Assembly: GCF_018531495.1 (NCBI RefSeq)
Contig: NZ_JAHDTI010000001.1
Span: forward strand, 1,302,001 to 1,366,000
DNA length: 64,000 nt
Origin: Nonomuraea sediminis
Lineage (GTDB): Bacteria > Actinomycetota > Actinomycetes > Streptosporangiales > Streptosporangiaceae
Direction: 5' to 3'
Below, in pieces: positions 15,756-24,886 of this stretch. The translations under genes were made by a program, and so were the position numbers. The notes beneath the pieces are model-generated. The model did not search any database and was not told the origin of the DNA. It worked only from the letters and a program-made list of their open reading frames with translations. The stretch's first letter is position 1, and each line of letters starts with the position of its first letter.

Positions 15756-16868
15756 CTACCGGCTCGGCGCCGGGCCGAATCCGTGCTCGTCCAGTGGTAC
15801 GAGCGCCGGCACCTCGCATCGGCTCCGCACGTCCAGAGTGGTGCGTCTGTCCGCCGCCTCCAGCAACGTGTACGAGCAGTCGAGGACATGATGGGCGAGG
15901 TCGGCGGAGGCCCGATGCGGCCCGCCGTCACGGATCGCCCGGGCCATCTCCGCGAGACCGAACCCACGGCGTGCCCCGACGTATCCCGCGGATGGCGGTA
16001 GCACGCGCCAACCGCCGTTGTCAGGGTTCCACATCTCGCAGTCGCCGTCGAAGCGGTTCGGATCCGGGACCACGAGCGACCCCGCGCTGCCGTGGACCTC
16101 GATGTGGGACGCCTTCGAGGCCGCCACGTCGAAGCTCATGATCAGGGTCGTCAGCGCGCCGTTCTCGTGCTCCAGGATGCCGGTGAAGTGCGTGTCGACG
16201 CTCGTCTCGAATGCCGTGCCCGCTCGCGGACCCGTCGCGATCGTCCGTAGCGGGCGGGGTCGGCTGCCGAAGCCCGCGACGGACCTCACCGGTCCGAGCA
16301 GGTGGACGAGGGCCGACAGATAGTAGGGGCCCATGTCGAGCAGGGGCCCGCCACCGGGCAAGTAGTAGAACTCGGGGTCGGGGTGCCAGCGTTCGTGGCC
16401 GAAGCCGACCATGGTCGCCGTCGCCGAGGTCGGCGTCCCGATCAGACCATCCTCGATGGTTCTGCGCGCGGTCTGGACGCCGGTGCCGAGCACTGTGTCC
16501 GGCGCGCACCCGACGCGCAGCCGAGCCTTGTTCCCCGCCTCGACCACGGCCGCCGCGTCGGCCGGGTTCGCCGCGAGCGGCTTCTCGCCGTACACGTGCT
16601 TGCCCGCGGCGAGCGCCGCCAGCGCGACCTCCGCGTGGGCTCCGGGCGTTGTCAGGTTCAGGACGACGTCGATCTCCTCATCGGCCAGCAGTTCGTCCAG
16701 CGTGACGGATCTCGATCCGGGCATCGTCTCCACCGCGGCGAGAGCGCGTCGCCGGTCGCGGTCGCTCACTGCGACCACGCTCAGGTCGGGCAGGGCACCG
16801 AGCGTCTTCAGATACGCGCCGCTGATGTTTCCGGCGCCGACCACGCCGACGTTCAACGGCTCGCCCAC
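15756..16868 (-). CDS. Gfo/Idh/MocA-family oxidoreductase
   Basis: A 370-residue sugar or inositol dehydrogenase-like protein. The NAD(P)-binding motif VVGAGNISGAYL stands at the N-terminus. The family signature EKPLAANPADA (active-site Lys) follows near residue 95, and the C-terminal domain has GGGPLLDMGPYYLSALVHLLG. The start is GTG at 16868, which overlaps the 3' end of the upstream ThuA-like gene by 16 nt; a longer in-frame version would just read through that gene in another frame. Together the two genes form an operon divergent from a LacI regulator. Such pairs oxidise or remodel sugars or polyols. The exact substrate cannot be told from the sequence. Confidence 0.88.
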   Translation of the reverse strand: MGEPLNVGVVGAGNISGAYLKTLGALPDLSVVAVSDRDRRRALAAVETMPGSRSVTLDELLADEEIDVVLNLTTPGAHAEVALAALAAGKHVYGEKPLAANPADAAAVVEAGNKARLRVGCAPDTVLGTGVQTARRTIEDGLIGTPTSATATMVGFGHERWHPDPEFYYLPGGGPLLDMGPYYLSALVHLLGPVRSVAGFGSRPRPLRTIATGPRAGTAFETSVDTHFTGILEHENGALTTLIMSFDVAASKASHIEVHGSAGSLVVPDPNRFDGDCEMWNPDNGGWRVLPPSAGYVGARRGFGLAEMARAIRDGGPHRASADLAHHVLDCSYTLLEAADRRTTLDVRSRCEVPALVPLDEHGFGPAPSR

Positions 16869-17521
16869 AGCAGGCCCCTTTCGATGATGGTGCGGATCTC
16901 GGGCACGTCGAGCGTGGGCAAGTGGTGGCCGGGAGTGCAGACGAAGACGCGGCCCGCCCCCCAACGCCTGGTCCAGACGGCGGGGACGGTGACCGACGCG
17001 CCCCACGGGTCGCCCTCGCGGACCGGCACGGTGGTCGTGGCCAGCACCTCGCTGTGAGGGTCGGACAGCACCCAGTACTGCTCATCCTCGACGGTGATGG
17101 ACGCGGGCAGACCCCTGACGATGTCGTGATCGCTCCGGGCGGGCACGACATCGACGGTGTAACGATGGACGTCTCCGGGATGAGCGGCGAACTGGGCTCC
17201 CGTGAGCTGGAGATACTCAGTCGACGCGCGGAACGAGTCGACGATCCCGCCGTGCCATCCGGCGAGTCCGACACCGGACTCGACCGCGCCGCGCAGTCCC
17301 CGCGCCTGGTCCCGGTCGAGCGAACCCATCGTCCAGCATTGGAGAATCAGGTCGGTCCCGGCCAGGAGCGCCGCGTCCGTGTAGCAGTCCAGGTCCTCGG
17401 AGACGACGACCTCGTACCCGTGCTCCTTCAGGAACGGGATGAAGCGTTCGGTGGCGTCGGTCGGGAAGTGGCCGTCCCAGCCGCCGCGGACGACGAGCGC
17501 CCGTTTCCGTGGTTCAGGCAT
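16853..17521 (-). CDS. ThuA-like protein (trehalose-utilisation/GATase-like fold)
   Basis: A 222-residue member of the ThuA-like family. It has a class I glutamine-amidotransferase-like fold but usually lacks the catalytic triad Cys. Recognisable parts are ALVVRGGWDGHFP at the start, AGWHGG in the middle, the EDEQYWVL segment and the closing GRVFVCTPGHHLPT. ThuA proteins act in sugar catabolism, often together with Gfo/Idh/MocA dehydrogenases as here (16-nt gene overlap). The ATG at 17521 is the first in frame after the operator region. The gene is probably repressed by the divergent LacI protein through the TTGCGCAA palindrome 34 bp upstream of its start. Confidence 0.85.
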   Translation of the reverse strand: MPEPRKRALVVRGGWDGHFPTDATERFIPFLKEHGYEVVVSEDLDCYTDAALLAGTDLILQCWTMGSLDRDQARGLRGAVESGVGLAGWHGGIVDSFRASTEYLQLTGAQFAAHPGDVHRYTVDVVPARSDHDIVRGLPASITVEDEQYWVLSDPHSEVLATTTVPVREGDPWGASVTVPAVWTRRWGAGRVFVCTPGHHLPTLDVPEIRTIIERGLLWASR

Positions 17522-17554
17522 CGAGGTGATCGTTCGGCATGCTTACCTCTTCTG

Positions 17555-17566
17555 AGTTGCGCAACT
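17555..17566. promoter_or_regulatory. LacI-type operator O1
   Basis: AGTTGCGCAACT is a perfect 12-bp palindrome with the central CG typical of LacI-family sites. It lies 34 bp upstream of the ThuA-like gene. Confidence 0.65.
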
Positions 17567-17631
17567 TCTTCTGCTGCATTCAGCTGTCCTGGCAGGCTAT
17601 CCCAGGCTGTCTCTGTGCCACCAGGACGAAA

Positions 17632-17643
17632 AGTTGCGCAACA
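17632..17643. promoter_or_regulatory. LacI-type operator O2
   Basis: AGTTGCGCAACA repeats O1 except for its last base; the inner ten bases are a perfect palindrome. Its centre is 77 bp from O1 and it lies 27 bp upstream of the lacI-family start, so repression of both genes by looping is plausible. Confidence 0.65.
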
Positions 17644-17669
17644 TCACTGAGGTCTTGCATGCTGGAGGC

Positions 17670-18785
17670 ATGAAGCAGCGCGCGTGGCGCAGGCCGCCGG
17701 GATCGCTGACGCTCACCCAGATCGCCCGAGCCGCGGGCGTACCCGTCACCGTCGTGTCGAAGGTGCTGAACGGCCGGAGCGACGTCTCGCCGGCCGTCCG
17801 CGAGTCTGTCGCGGCCCGTCTCCAGGAGGCTGGATACACGCTGACGGTTCCGGAGGGAGCCTCGGCACTGGACGGTCTGGTCGACCTGATCGTCTCCGGC
17901 GTCCAGGGAACCTGGGCGAACGTCATGCTCTCGGGGATCGAGCGGGCGCTGTCGAGGACGGGTCACGACGTGGTCGTCGTGGTCGCCCGAGAGGGGGAAC
18001 CGGACGGGCGCGACTGGGTGCAGCGCCTGATCGCCCGGGGCAGCCGGGGGGCGGTGATCGCACTCGTCACACCGACGACCGCGCAGCATCGCCGGCTGGC
18101 CGCGGCCGGAGTGCACCTGGTCGCGCTGGACCCGCACAAGCCGCTGCCCACTGGGATCCCGACGGTGGGCGCGACCAACTGGACCGGCGGCCGGCAGGCC
18201 GCGGAGCATCTCATCACTCTGGGACACACGCGCGTCGCCGCGATCGGAGGCGTGGCGCATCACCATTACAGCCAGGCGCGCCTCGACGGATTCCGTTCGG
18301 CCCTCACGGCCCATGGTCTCGATGAGAGTTCCACCGAACTGGTGCGCCACGGGAACTGGAGCCGTCGGGGGGCGGCCGAGGCGGCCAGGGAACTGCTGGA
18401 TCTCCCGAACGCGCCGACTGCCGTCTTCGCGTGCTCCGACCGCATGGCGCTCGGGATCTTCGATGCGGCAGCCGAGCTAGGGCTGCGGATTCCGCGCGAT
18501 CTCAGCGTCGTGGGGTTCGACGACCTTCCGGAGGCGTGCTGGCTCACTCCGGCGCTCACCACGGTTCGTCAACCGGTGAGTGAGATGGCCGAGTTGGCCG
18601 CCGACACGCTCCTGCGCCTGATGGCCGGCGAAGCGGTCCGGGCTCCCCGCGTCGAGCTCGAGACGCGGTTGATCGAGCGCGGGAGTACCTGTTCCCTTGC
18701 AGGATCGGTGCACCGCCAGCACCAGCCACCGGCAGCCCCAACTCTGGGTTCCCAAGTCGGACCACCCGGCGGGCCCGCGGGCTGA
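17670..18785 (+). CDS. LacI-family transcriptional repressor
   Basis: A 371-residue regulator. The LacI helix-turn-helix and hinge are at about 12-65 (LTQIARAAGVPVTVVSKVLNGRSDVSPAVRE, written here in part). The periplasmic-binding-protein-like effector domain follows (about 70-345; ACSDRMALGIFDAAAELGLRIP and DLSVVGFDD are hallmark segments). I chose the ATG at 17670: an in-frame TTG at 17634 would put the start inside operator O2. The GGAGG before the ATG is only one base away, so translation initiation may be weak or differ. It probably represses its own gene and the divergent ThuA/Gfo-Idh operon through the two TTGCGCAA sites. The effector is probably a sugar related to that pathway. Confidence 0.9.
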   Translation: MKQRAWRRPPGSLTLTQIARAAGVPVTVVSKVLNGRSDVSPAVRESVAARLQEAGYTLTVPEGASALDGLVDLIVSGVQGTWANVMLSGIERALSRTGHDVVVVVAREGEPDGRDWVQRLIARGSRGAVIALVTPTTAQHRRLAAAGVHLVALDPHKPLPTGIPTVGATNWTGGRQAAEHLITLGHTRVAAIGGVAHHHYSQARLDGFRSALTAHGLDESSTELVRHGNWSRRGAAEAARELLDLPNAPTAVFACSDRMALGIFDAAAELGLRIPRDLSVVGFDDLPEACWLTPALTTVRQPVSEMAELAADTLLRLMAGEAVRAPRVELETRLIERGSTCSLAGSVHRQHQPPAAPTLGSQVGPPGGPAG

Positions 18786-18847
18786 CCTTGCCTGACCGGC
18801 TCATCCACCGGTCGCCGGCACCTCTCAGAGTGCTGTCGCCGCCCGTG

Positions 18848-20194
18848 CTAGCGGGGCCGGGAGCGTCTGCCTGCGCGGGCGGCGATCGCGAGGTGGTGGG
18901 CCAGCTCTGCGTGGCCCGTGGCAGCGAGGCCGACGGCGATGCGCACGTGCGGGATCTGGCCGGGGCTGAGGTCGATCATGAATCCGGTGCCGGCTATCGC
19001 GCCGATGCCGTGGCTGGCCAGGCTGATCAGGGCGACCTGCTCGTCGTGCACAGGCAGCCACAGGTTGATGCCGTCGCCTGGGGCGAGCTGGATACCTTCG
19101 ACGGCGAGGGCCTCGGTTACCGCGTCGCGGCGGCGCCGGTATTCCTGCCTGGCGTGTTGGACCTGCGCGACGGAGTGTTCGTCCGTGAGCAGGTTCAGGA
19201 GCAGGTTCTGCAGGAGGCGGCTGGTCCAGCCCTGGCCCAGTAGGCGCCGTTCGACGACCGGTCCGATCAGAGTCGCTGGTCCGCCCATCGCGGCCAGCCG
19301 TAGCTCGGGCCCGTAGGCCTTGGAGAAGCTGTGGATGTGGATGGTGCGGTCGGGCAGCCAGGTGCCGAGACTGATCGGCGGCGCGGCGGCGACGTCGCCG
19401 CCCGCGTCGTCCTCGATCACGACCGAGCCGGGGAACTCGGCGAGCACGGACGCGAGTTCGGCGGCTCGCTGCGGGGTCCATGAGATGCCGGCCGGGTTGT
19501 GGGCGCGGGGTTGCAGGAAGACCGCGGCCGGCTTGCTGCTCTCGAGGACGTCGCGCAGCCGGTCGGGTCGGGGCCCCTCGCCGTCCAGGGGTACGCCGAT
19601 GACCTGCGTGCCCAGCACGTCGAGTAGATCTATCAGGTGGGGGAAGGCGGGATCCTCCACCACCACGCGATCGCCGATTCTCAGTAGGGACGCGGCTAGC
19701 AGGTCCATGGCGTCCATCGCGCCGTCGACGACGGTCAGCTGTTCGACGGGGTACGGCCATCGTTCGCGGAGCAACCCCTCGAGCGCGGGCAGCACCGAGT
19801 CATCGAGGTAGGCGCCTGGAGGCGTGGTGTGCAGCCGGCTCAGCGCGGGGCCCAGGTCTGGCAGTAGGGCCGGGTCTGGCTCGCTCGTGGCCAGGTCGAG
19901 CCCGATGTCCGCCACTCGCCCGCCCGCCTGCCAGTAGCGGCGCGGGCCGGTGGGGCGAGGATCGGCGACGGTGGTGCCGCGCCGGCCGTCGGCGTGCAGG
20001 ACGCCTGAGCGGGCAAGCAGTTGCCAGGCGGCGTTGACCGTCGTCGGGGACAGGCCCAGGCCGTCGGCCACCTGCCGGACGGGCGGAAGCTTCGTACCGG
20101 GGATGAGCACCCCGTCTCTGATCGCCTGGTTGACCGCGCCGGCCAGACCCCGAGCGGTGTGTTCCGCGATTCGTTCCTTGATCTCCGCAATCAC
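18848..20194 (-). CDS. MocR-type regulator (GntR HTH fused to PLP aminotransferase fold)
   Basis: A 448-residue protein. The N-terminal winged helix of GntR type occupies about 5-75 (LPPVRQVADGLGLSPTTVNAAWQLLA). A fold-type I aminotransferase-like domain follows, with the PLP Lys in SFSKAYGPELR and the substrate-side motif HNPAG. MocR proteins use PLP and an amino-acid-like effector and often control a divergent operon. Here that is an amino-acid ABC transporter and an M20 hydrolase. The start is GTG at 20194, directly next to an AT-rich inverted repeat. A TACGTT 6 nt upstream suggests a leaderless message and autoregulation. Confidence 0.9.
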   Translation of the reverse strand: MIAEIKERIAEHTARGLAGAVNQAIRDGVLIPGTKLPPVRQVADGLGLSPTTVNAAWQLLARSGVLHADGRRGTTVADPRPTGPRRYWQAGGRVADIGLDLATSEPDPALLPDLGPALSRLHTTPPGAYLDDSVLPALEGLLRERWPYPVEQLTVVDGAMDAMDLLAASLLRIGDRVVVEDPAFPHLIDLLDVLGTQVIGVPLDGEGPRPDRLRDVLESSKPAAVFLQPRAHNPAGISWTPQRAAELASVLAEFPGSVVIEDDAGGDVAAAPPISLGTWLPDRTIHIHSFSKAYGPELRLAAMGGPATLIGPVVERRLLGQGWTSRLLQNLLLNLLTDEHSVAQVQHARQEYRRRRDAVTEALAVEGIQLAPGDGINLWLPVHDEQVALISLASHGIGAIAGTGFMIDLSPGQIPHVRIAVGLAATGHAELAHHLAIAARAGRRSRPR

Positions 20195-20212
20195 TTTTGT
20201 AACGTAACAAAA
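20195..20212. promoter_or_regulatory. Probable MocR operator
   Basis: TTTTGT-aacgta-ACAAAA is an inverted repeat standing out as AT-rich in GC-rich DNA. It touches the MocR start codon on one side and ends 5 bp before the -35 of the divergent operon on the other. That position suits autorepression and activation of the transporter genes. Confidence 0.55.
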
Positions 20213-20217
20213 AGTAC

Positions 20218-20247
20218 TTTGTTTTGGCTAGAGCTGTCACGTAATCT
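20218..20247 (+). promoter_or_regulatory. Promoter of the amino-acid ABC/M20 operon
   Basis: TTTGTT (20218-20223) and TAATCT (20242-20247) are separated by 18 bp. The leader to the first ATG is about 90 nt. Confidence 0.5.
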
Positions 20248-20339
20248 AACCGCCTGACGGCCAGCGATTTGTCTACCTGCCGTACCAAAACACCCCATTC
20301 CTCACCTTTTTTGGGCGCGCCTCTGAAACGGAGAGACAC

Positions 20340-21239
20340 ATGAATGCACGTACAGGGCTGCGGACGCGCATCACGATCACAACGGTCGGTACGGTCGCCG
20401 TGATGGCCACCCTTGCCGGCTGCGGCAGCGGAGAGAAGAGCTCCAGCGCCACTACGGCGCCAGTCGCCGCCGACGCGTCGCTGGCCGCGAAGGTGCCATC
20501 CACCATCAGGTCGGCAGGCAAGATCGTGGTCGGCACGGACGCGACCTACGCGCCGAGCGAGTTCCTCGACACCGACGGCAAGACGGTGGTCGGGTTCGAC
20601 GTGGAGATCTTCGACGCCGCGGCAGCCAAGCTGGGTCTGAAGACCGAGTGGCACCCGGCGAAGTTCACGGACATCATCCCAGGCGTCCAATCCACCAAGT
20701 ACAACATCGGTGTCTCGTCCTTCTCCGCCACCCCTGAGCGGATGAAGACGCTGAACATGGTCACCTACTTCTCCGCCGGCACCCGATGGGCGCAGCGGCC
20801 AGAGTCCGCGATCGACCCGGACAACGCCTGCGGCAAGAAGATCGCCGTGCAGGTCGGCACCGTCTCACTGGACGACGCCACCGCCCGATCAAAGAAGTGC
20901 GCAGCCTCCGGCAAGCCCGCCATCGCCATCGACCAGTTCCAGGCGCAGAGCGACGCGACCGCCGCGGTGGTCTCCGGCAAGGACGACGCGATGATCGCAG
21001 ATGCGACGGTCACCGCGTACGCCGTAAAGCAGGCCAACGGCAAGCTCGCGTTCGCCGGCCAGGAGTACGACGCCGCGCTCTACGCCTACGTGCTGCCCAA
21101 GGACCAGACCGAGTTCGCCGGCGCGATCCAGGCCGCCGTACAAGAAATCATCGCCGATGGCACCTACCGGAAGATCCTGACGAAGTGGGGCGTCGAGGCC
21201 GGTTCGATCACCAACCCGGCGGTTAACCCCTCCGCCTGA
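20340..21239 (+). CDS. Polar amino-acid ABC transporter substrate-binding lipoprotein
   Basis: A 299-residue family-3 solute-binding protein. The signal peptide ends in a lipobox LAGC with the lipidated Cys at residue 28, followed by a Ser/Thr-rich linker. The binding domain begins with KIVVGTDATYAPSEFLD and VVGFDVEIFDAAAAKLG, the usual start of His/Gln/Arg-binding proteins. It should sit on the outer face of the membrane and deliver the ligand to the permease encoded next. An AGAGA-type ribosome-binding site precedes the ATG. The four genes from here to 24246 run together. The downstream M20 hydrolase suggests the ligand is an N-acylated or conjugated amino acid. Confidence 0.92.
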   Translation: MNARTGLRTRITITTVGTVAVMATLAGCGSGEKSSSATTAPVAADASLAAKVPSTIRSAGKIVVGTDATYAPSEFLDTDGKTVVGFDVEIFDAAAAKLGLKTEWHPAKFTDIIPGVQSTKYNIGVSSFSATPERMKTLNMVTYFSAGTRWAQRPESAIDPDNACGKKIAVQVGTVSLDDATARSKKCAASGKPAIAIDQFQAQSDATAAVVSGKDDAMIADATVTAYAVKQANGKLAFAGQEYDAALYAYVLPKDQTEFAGAIQAAVQEIIADGTYRKILTKWGVEAGSITNPAVNPSA

Positions 21240-21261
21240 GCAGGAACCCTGAGCAGAAACA

Positions 21262-22239
21262 ATGACACAACAAGCAAACTCTGCCCGGAGACGGCCCGAG
21301 CCGATCAAGGCCGTGCCCGTCAGGCACCCCTGGCGATGGGTAACCGTCGGCGTGTTGGCGGTGCTGGCCTCGATGTTCGTCAACGTGCTGGCCACGAACG
21401 AGAACTTCCAGTGGCGGTTCGTCTTCGAGAATGTCCTGTTCGCCCCGCCGGTCCTGGAGGGCCTGCGCGGTACCGTCCTGCTGACGGTCTCCTCCATGCT
21501 GATCGGGGTGGCGCTCGGCGTCGCGCTCGCGGTCATGCGGCTGTCGGCCAGCCCGGTCCTGCGGCTGGTGTCCTGGGGGTACACCTGGTTCTTCAGGGCA
21601 GTCCCCCGGCTGGTGCTGGCGGTGCTCTTCGGCAACCTGGGCATCCTGTGGTCCAGGATCGGGCTGGGCGTCCCGTTCGACCGCGAGCTCGGCGCGCTGT
21701 TCGGCATCGCCGACTTCCACGCCCAGTTCTGGAGCATCAAGGCCACCGATCTGCTCACCGGATTCGTAGCGGGCATGCTCGCGCTGGGGCTTTCTGAAGC
21801 GGCCTACATGGCCGAGATCGTCCGGGCCGGCATCGAATCGGTGGACAACGGGCAGCCGGAGGCCGCACAGGCACTAGGACTGACCCGCGGCCAGACGCTG
21901 CGTCGCATCGTGTTGCCGCAGGCGATGCAGGTGATCGTGCCGCCGACTGGCAACGAGACCATAGCGATGCTCAAGGACACGTCCCTGGTGGCGTTCACGC
22001 CGGTCAGCATGGAGCTGTTCTTCCAGCTGCAGGCGATCAGCTCCCGCACCTATCAAGTGTTCCCGGTGCTGGTCGCGGCGTGTCTGTGGTATGTGGTCCT
22101 GTCCAGCGCGCTGATGGTGGTCCAGCACTTCGTGGAGCGGCACTTCTCCCGCGGGTACGGCACGCGGGCCCGCGTGCGGACCCGGTCGCCAAGGCGTCTG
22201 TCGGCCACTCAGGACACGACCGTGAGGAGCACCGCATGA
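21262..22239 (+). CDS. Polar amino-acid ABC transporter permease
   Basis: A 325-residue membrane protein of the HisM/GlnP family. About five to six hydrophobic segments are visible ([36 protein letters not shown] and others). The EAA loop reads [23 protein letters not shown], the contact site for the ATPase, followed by the usual P-x-x-NE-x-I. It begins 22 nt after the lipoprotein gene and overlaps the ATPase gene by ATGA. Because it is the only permease, it probably works as a homodimer. Confidence 0.93.
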   Translation: MTQQANSARRRPEPIKAVPVRHPWRWVTVGVLAVLASMFVNVLATNENFQWRFVFENVLFAPPVLEGLRGTVLLTVSSMLIGVALGVALAVMRLSASPVLRLVSWGYTWFFRAVPRLVLAVLFGNLGILWSRIGLGVPFDRELGALFGIADFHAQFWSIKATDLLTGFVAGMLALGLSEAAYMAEIVRAGIESVDNGQPEAAQALGLTRGQTLRRIVLPQAMQVIVPPTGNETIAMLKDTSLVAFTPVSMELFFQLQAISSRTYQVFPVLVAACLWYVVLSSALMVVQHFVERHFSRGYGTRARVRTRSPRRLSATQDTTVRSTA

Positions 22240-23000
22240 GCGAGTTGATGGTCCTGGCCGACAACGTCCACAAGAGCTTCGGCCACCTGGAGGTGCTCAA
22301 GGGCGTCGACCTCGAGGTGCGCCCTGGCCAGGTGTGCGTGATCATCGGACCGTCCGGTTCGGGCAAGTCCACCTTCCTACGGTGCGTCAACCACCTTGAG
22401 AAGATCAACGGGGGCCGCATCCTGGTGGACGGCGAGCTGATCGGCTACCGCGAAAGCGGCGACAGACTCCACGAAATGCGGGAGAAGGAGGTGGCCACGC
22501 AGCGACGCTCGATCGGGATGGTGTTCCAACGTTTCAACCTCTTCCCGCACATGACGGCGCTCGACAACGTCATGGAGGCGCCGCTCTTGCTCGGCAACGC
22601 GCCCAGAGTCCAGGTCCGCAAGGACGCCGAAGCGCTACTGCGCAGGGTGGGTCTCGGCGACAAGTTCGACGCCTATCCAGCACAGCTCTCCGGCGGTCAG
22701 CAGCAGCGGGTGGCCATCGCCAGGGCGCTGGCGATGCGACCCAACCTGATGCTCTTCGACGAGCCGACCAGCGCGCTGGACCCGGAGCTGGTGGGCGAGG
22801 TGCTCGACGTGATGAAGGACCTGGCTCGTGACGGGATGACCATGATCGTGGTGACCCACGAGATCGGATTCGCCCGCGAGGTCGGCGACACATTGGTCTT
22901 CATGGACGGAGGCGTCGTGGTCGAGGCGGGTACCCCCCACGAGGTGATCGCCGACCCGCAGCACGAACGCACCAAAGCCTTCCTCGCGAAAGTGTTCTGA
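22236..23000 (+). CDS. Polar amino-acid ABC transporter ATP-binding protein
   Basis: A 254-residue ATPase of the GlnQ/HisP group. Walker A is GPSGSGKST, the Q-loop lies in [12 protein letters not shown], the signature is [15 protein letters not shown], Walker B is [13 protein letters not shown] and the H-loop is VTHE. The ATG at 22236 overlaps the permease stop (ATGA); a longer in-frame ORF reads back into the permease gene and is rejected. It powers import of the ligand bound by the lipoprotein encoded two genes upstream. Confidence 0.95.
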   Translation: MSELMVLADNVHKSFGHLEVLKGVDLEVRPGQVCVIIGPSGSGKSTFLRCVNHLEKINGGRILVDGELIGYRESGDRLHEMREKEVATQRRSIGMVFQRFNLFPHMTALDNVMEAPLLLGNAPRVQVRKDAEALLRRVGLGDKFDAYPAQLSGGQQQRVAIARALAMRPNLMLFDEPTSALDPELVGEVLDVMKDLARDGMTMIVVTHEIGFAREVGDTLVFMDGGVVVEAGTPHEVIADPQHERTKAFLAKVF

Positions 23001-23025
23001 CGCACGCGTACCTGGAGCATCCCCC

Positions 23026-24246
23026 TTGCACTCCGAAACACCATCTGGCCAGCGCATCAGCGCCCATATCTCCGCCCTCGCCGACAGGCTGTGGGAGATC
23101 AGCCTCGAACTGCACCGGAATCCGGAGCTGTCCTACCGCGAATACCGGGCGGCAGCACTGCTCGCAGGCGAGCTGGAATCGTCTGGATTCGCCGTGGAAC
23201 GCGAAGTCGCGGGACTGCCCACCGCCTTTGTCGGCAACATCGGGAGCGGTGACTCACCCCGCGTGGCACTGCTCCTGGAATACGACGCACTGCCAGAGCT
23301 GGGGCACGCCTGCGGCCACAACCTGATCGCCACCGCGGGACTTGGCGCGGCGCTGGCACTCCAGCCGCTGGTCCAGGCCACCGGCGGCACCCTGCTGGTG
23401 GTCGGTACGCCGGCGGAGGAGGACGGCGGCGGGAAGATCGCAGAAGTCGAGGCAGGAGTCTTCGAAGGCGTCGACGCGGCGCTGATGTTCCACCCCGGCG
23501 TGTACAACTGGTCGTGGGCCCCGCTGACCGCCATGGTGGAACTCCGGATCGCCTTCCACGGCAAGGCTGCGCACCCCACCGGCAACCCGCAGGACGGCGT
23601 CGACGCGCTCGGTACCCTGATCCGGACGTTCAACGAGTTGGAGGTCCTGAGCCAGAGTCTGCCGGACGGCTCCCACGTGCAGGGCATCATCATCCGCGGT
23701 GGAGAGGTCACGAACATCATCCCCGACTTCGCGGAGGGACGCTTCGGCCTGCGCGCGTTGACGACGTCCGCGCTGGATCGTCTCCTCGACCAGGTCAGAG
23801 CGTGCGCCGAGCAGGCGGCCCGGGAGACCTCCGCCGCGGTGGTCATCGAGAAACTGGGCGCGACCTACACCCACTTCCGCAGCAACCCCGTACTCGCCGG
23901 GACCTTCTCCCGGCATTTGGCCCGCCTCGGAATCTCAGCGACCGAACCCCTGCCCGGCGTCTATCTCGGGTCATCCGATATCGGCAATGTCAGCACCAAG
24001 GTCCCGACAATCCACCCATTTCTCCAGATCCTCCCGCCGGACCAATCCGACCATACGCCGGCTTTCACCGCCGCCGCCGCCGGAGAGTACGGCAAAGCCG
24101 CCATGTTGGCCGCGGCGGAGGCACTGGCGTTCACGGCATTCGACGTACTCAGCGACCCAGCTGTGGCAGAGCAGGCATGGACCGCCTTCAGAAACCAAGC
24201 GGCATCAGAGCAGTCAGGGCCTCAGCTACGACAGCACGCCATGTAG
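23026..24246 (+). CDS. M20 family metallo-amidohydrolase (AbgB/aminoacylase-like)
   Basis: A 406-residue M20D-type peptidase. Metal ligands and catalytic parts are seen in EYDALPELGHACGHN and PAEEDGGGK, with a late metal His in the C-terminal part. The dimerisation domain with HGKAAHPTGNPQDGVDAL interrupts the catalytic fold. The best matches in style are p-aminobenzoyl-glutamate hydrolase subunit B and N-acyl-amino-acid amidohydrolases. It starts with TTG 26 nt after the ATPase gene, preceded by GGAG. As the last gene of the transporter operon it probably releases the free amino acid from an imported conjugate in the cytoplasm. Confidence 0.9.
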   Translation: MHSETPSGQRISAHISALADRLWEISLELHRNPELSYREYRAAALLAGELESSGFAVEREVAGLPTAFVGNIGSGDSPRVALLLEYDALPELGHACGHNLIATAGLGAALALQPLVQATGGTLLVVGTPAEEDGGGKIAEVEAGVFEGVDAALMFHPGVYNWSWAPLTAMVELRIAFHGKAAHPTGNPQDGVDALGTLIRTFNELEVLSQSLPDGSHVQGIIIRGGEVTNIIPDFAEGRFGLRALTTSALDRLLDQVRACAEQAARETSAAVVIEKLGATYTHFRSNPVLAGTFSRHLARLGISATEPLPGVYLGSSDIGNVSTKVPTIHPFLQILPPDQSDHTPAFTAAAAGEYGKAAMLAAAEALAFTAFDVLSDPAVAEQAWTAFRNQAASEQSGPQLRQHAM

Positions 24247-24394
24247 AACCACCCTCCGCGACGATCAGACCGCGCCGGCCAGGGATTTCCAACCCGTTTT
24301 CGCAGGTAGGAAGGTCTGGCCGGTCAATCCTCTGGAAGCGTGGAGACGGTCCTATGCCACAGCGATCCTTAGGCCGGGCCGATGAGGCTTTCCT

Positions 24395-24454
24395 CTTCTC
24401 GATCATGTGATGTTCGAATGTGATGGGCGACAGGCCATCGATGGCGGACAGCCC
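24395..24454 (-). pseudogene. Possible IS3-type transposase C-terminal remnant
   Basis: On the minus strand, SAIDGLSPITFEH followed by a basic tail fits the pattern near the end of IS3-family OrfB transposases (SxxxxLSPxxFE). There is no upstream DDE core or terminal repeat, so at most a scrap remains. The surrounding 24247-24478 holds no other gene. The call rests on one short motif. Confidence 0.25.
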
Positions 24455-24478
24455 CTCAGCACCGGGGTCCATACGGGA

Positions 24479-24886
24479 TCAGCCGGAAGTCTTGGCCGCC
24501 TCGTCCGCCTCGGCCCTGGCCAGGACTGCGTCCAGGGTGGCGTACTCGGCCTCCTCGATGGCTGACAGGGCGAAGTCGATGGCGGCGCTGGCGTACGACT
24601 CGGCGTCGGCGGCCCTATCCTCCGCCATCGACCGGTCCCAGGCCGCCTGCTGCTCCTGGATCTTGTTCTTGACGGCGGTGACGTGCTGCTCCCACTTGAC
24701 CTGGACCTCGTCCCAGGTGGACTTAGCACCTGCTTTGACCTGGGCGGCGTCTTCCTTGAGCTTCTGCGCGCCGTCGGCGGCCTTGCCCTTGGCCTGCTCC
24801 ACCGCGGCCGACAGCTTCTTCTGGTCCTCGGCGAGGGCCTGCTGCACGTTCTGCTGAGCTGTCCGCGTTTGCCCAAGCCAGCGCAT
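24479..24886 (-). CDS. Coiled-coil protein of unknown function, probably 5'-truncated
   Basis: 135 residues from an ATG at 24886. Nearly the whole protein is charged helix (QQALAEDQKKLSAAVEQAKG and KWEQHVTAVKNKIQEQQAAW), with an acidic end AIDFALSAIEEAEYATLDAVLA. This type of Ala/Lys/Glu coiled-coil protein is widespread in actinomycetes without a known role. The N-terminal part expected for the type is absent, and reading the frame further upstream gives a non-family Arg/Cys-rich sequence, so a rearrangement probably removed the real start. No operon partner is present. Confidence 0.5.
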   Translation of the reverse strand: MRWLGQTRTAQQNVQQALAEDQKKLSAAVEQAKGKAADGAQKLKEDAAQVKAGAKSTWDEVQVKWEQHVTAVKNKIQEQQAAWDRSMAEDRAADAESYASAAIDFALSAIEEAEYATLDAVLARAEADEAAKTSG

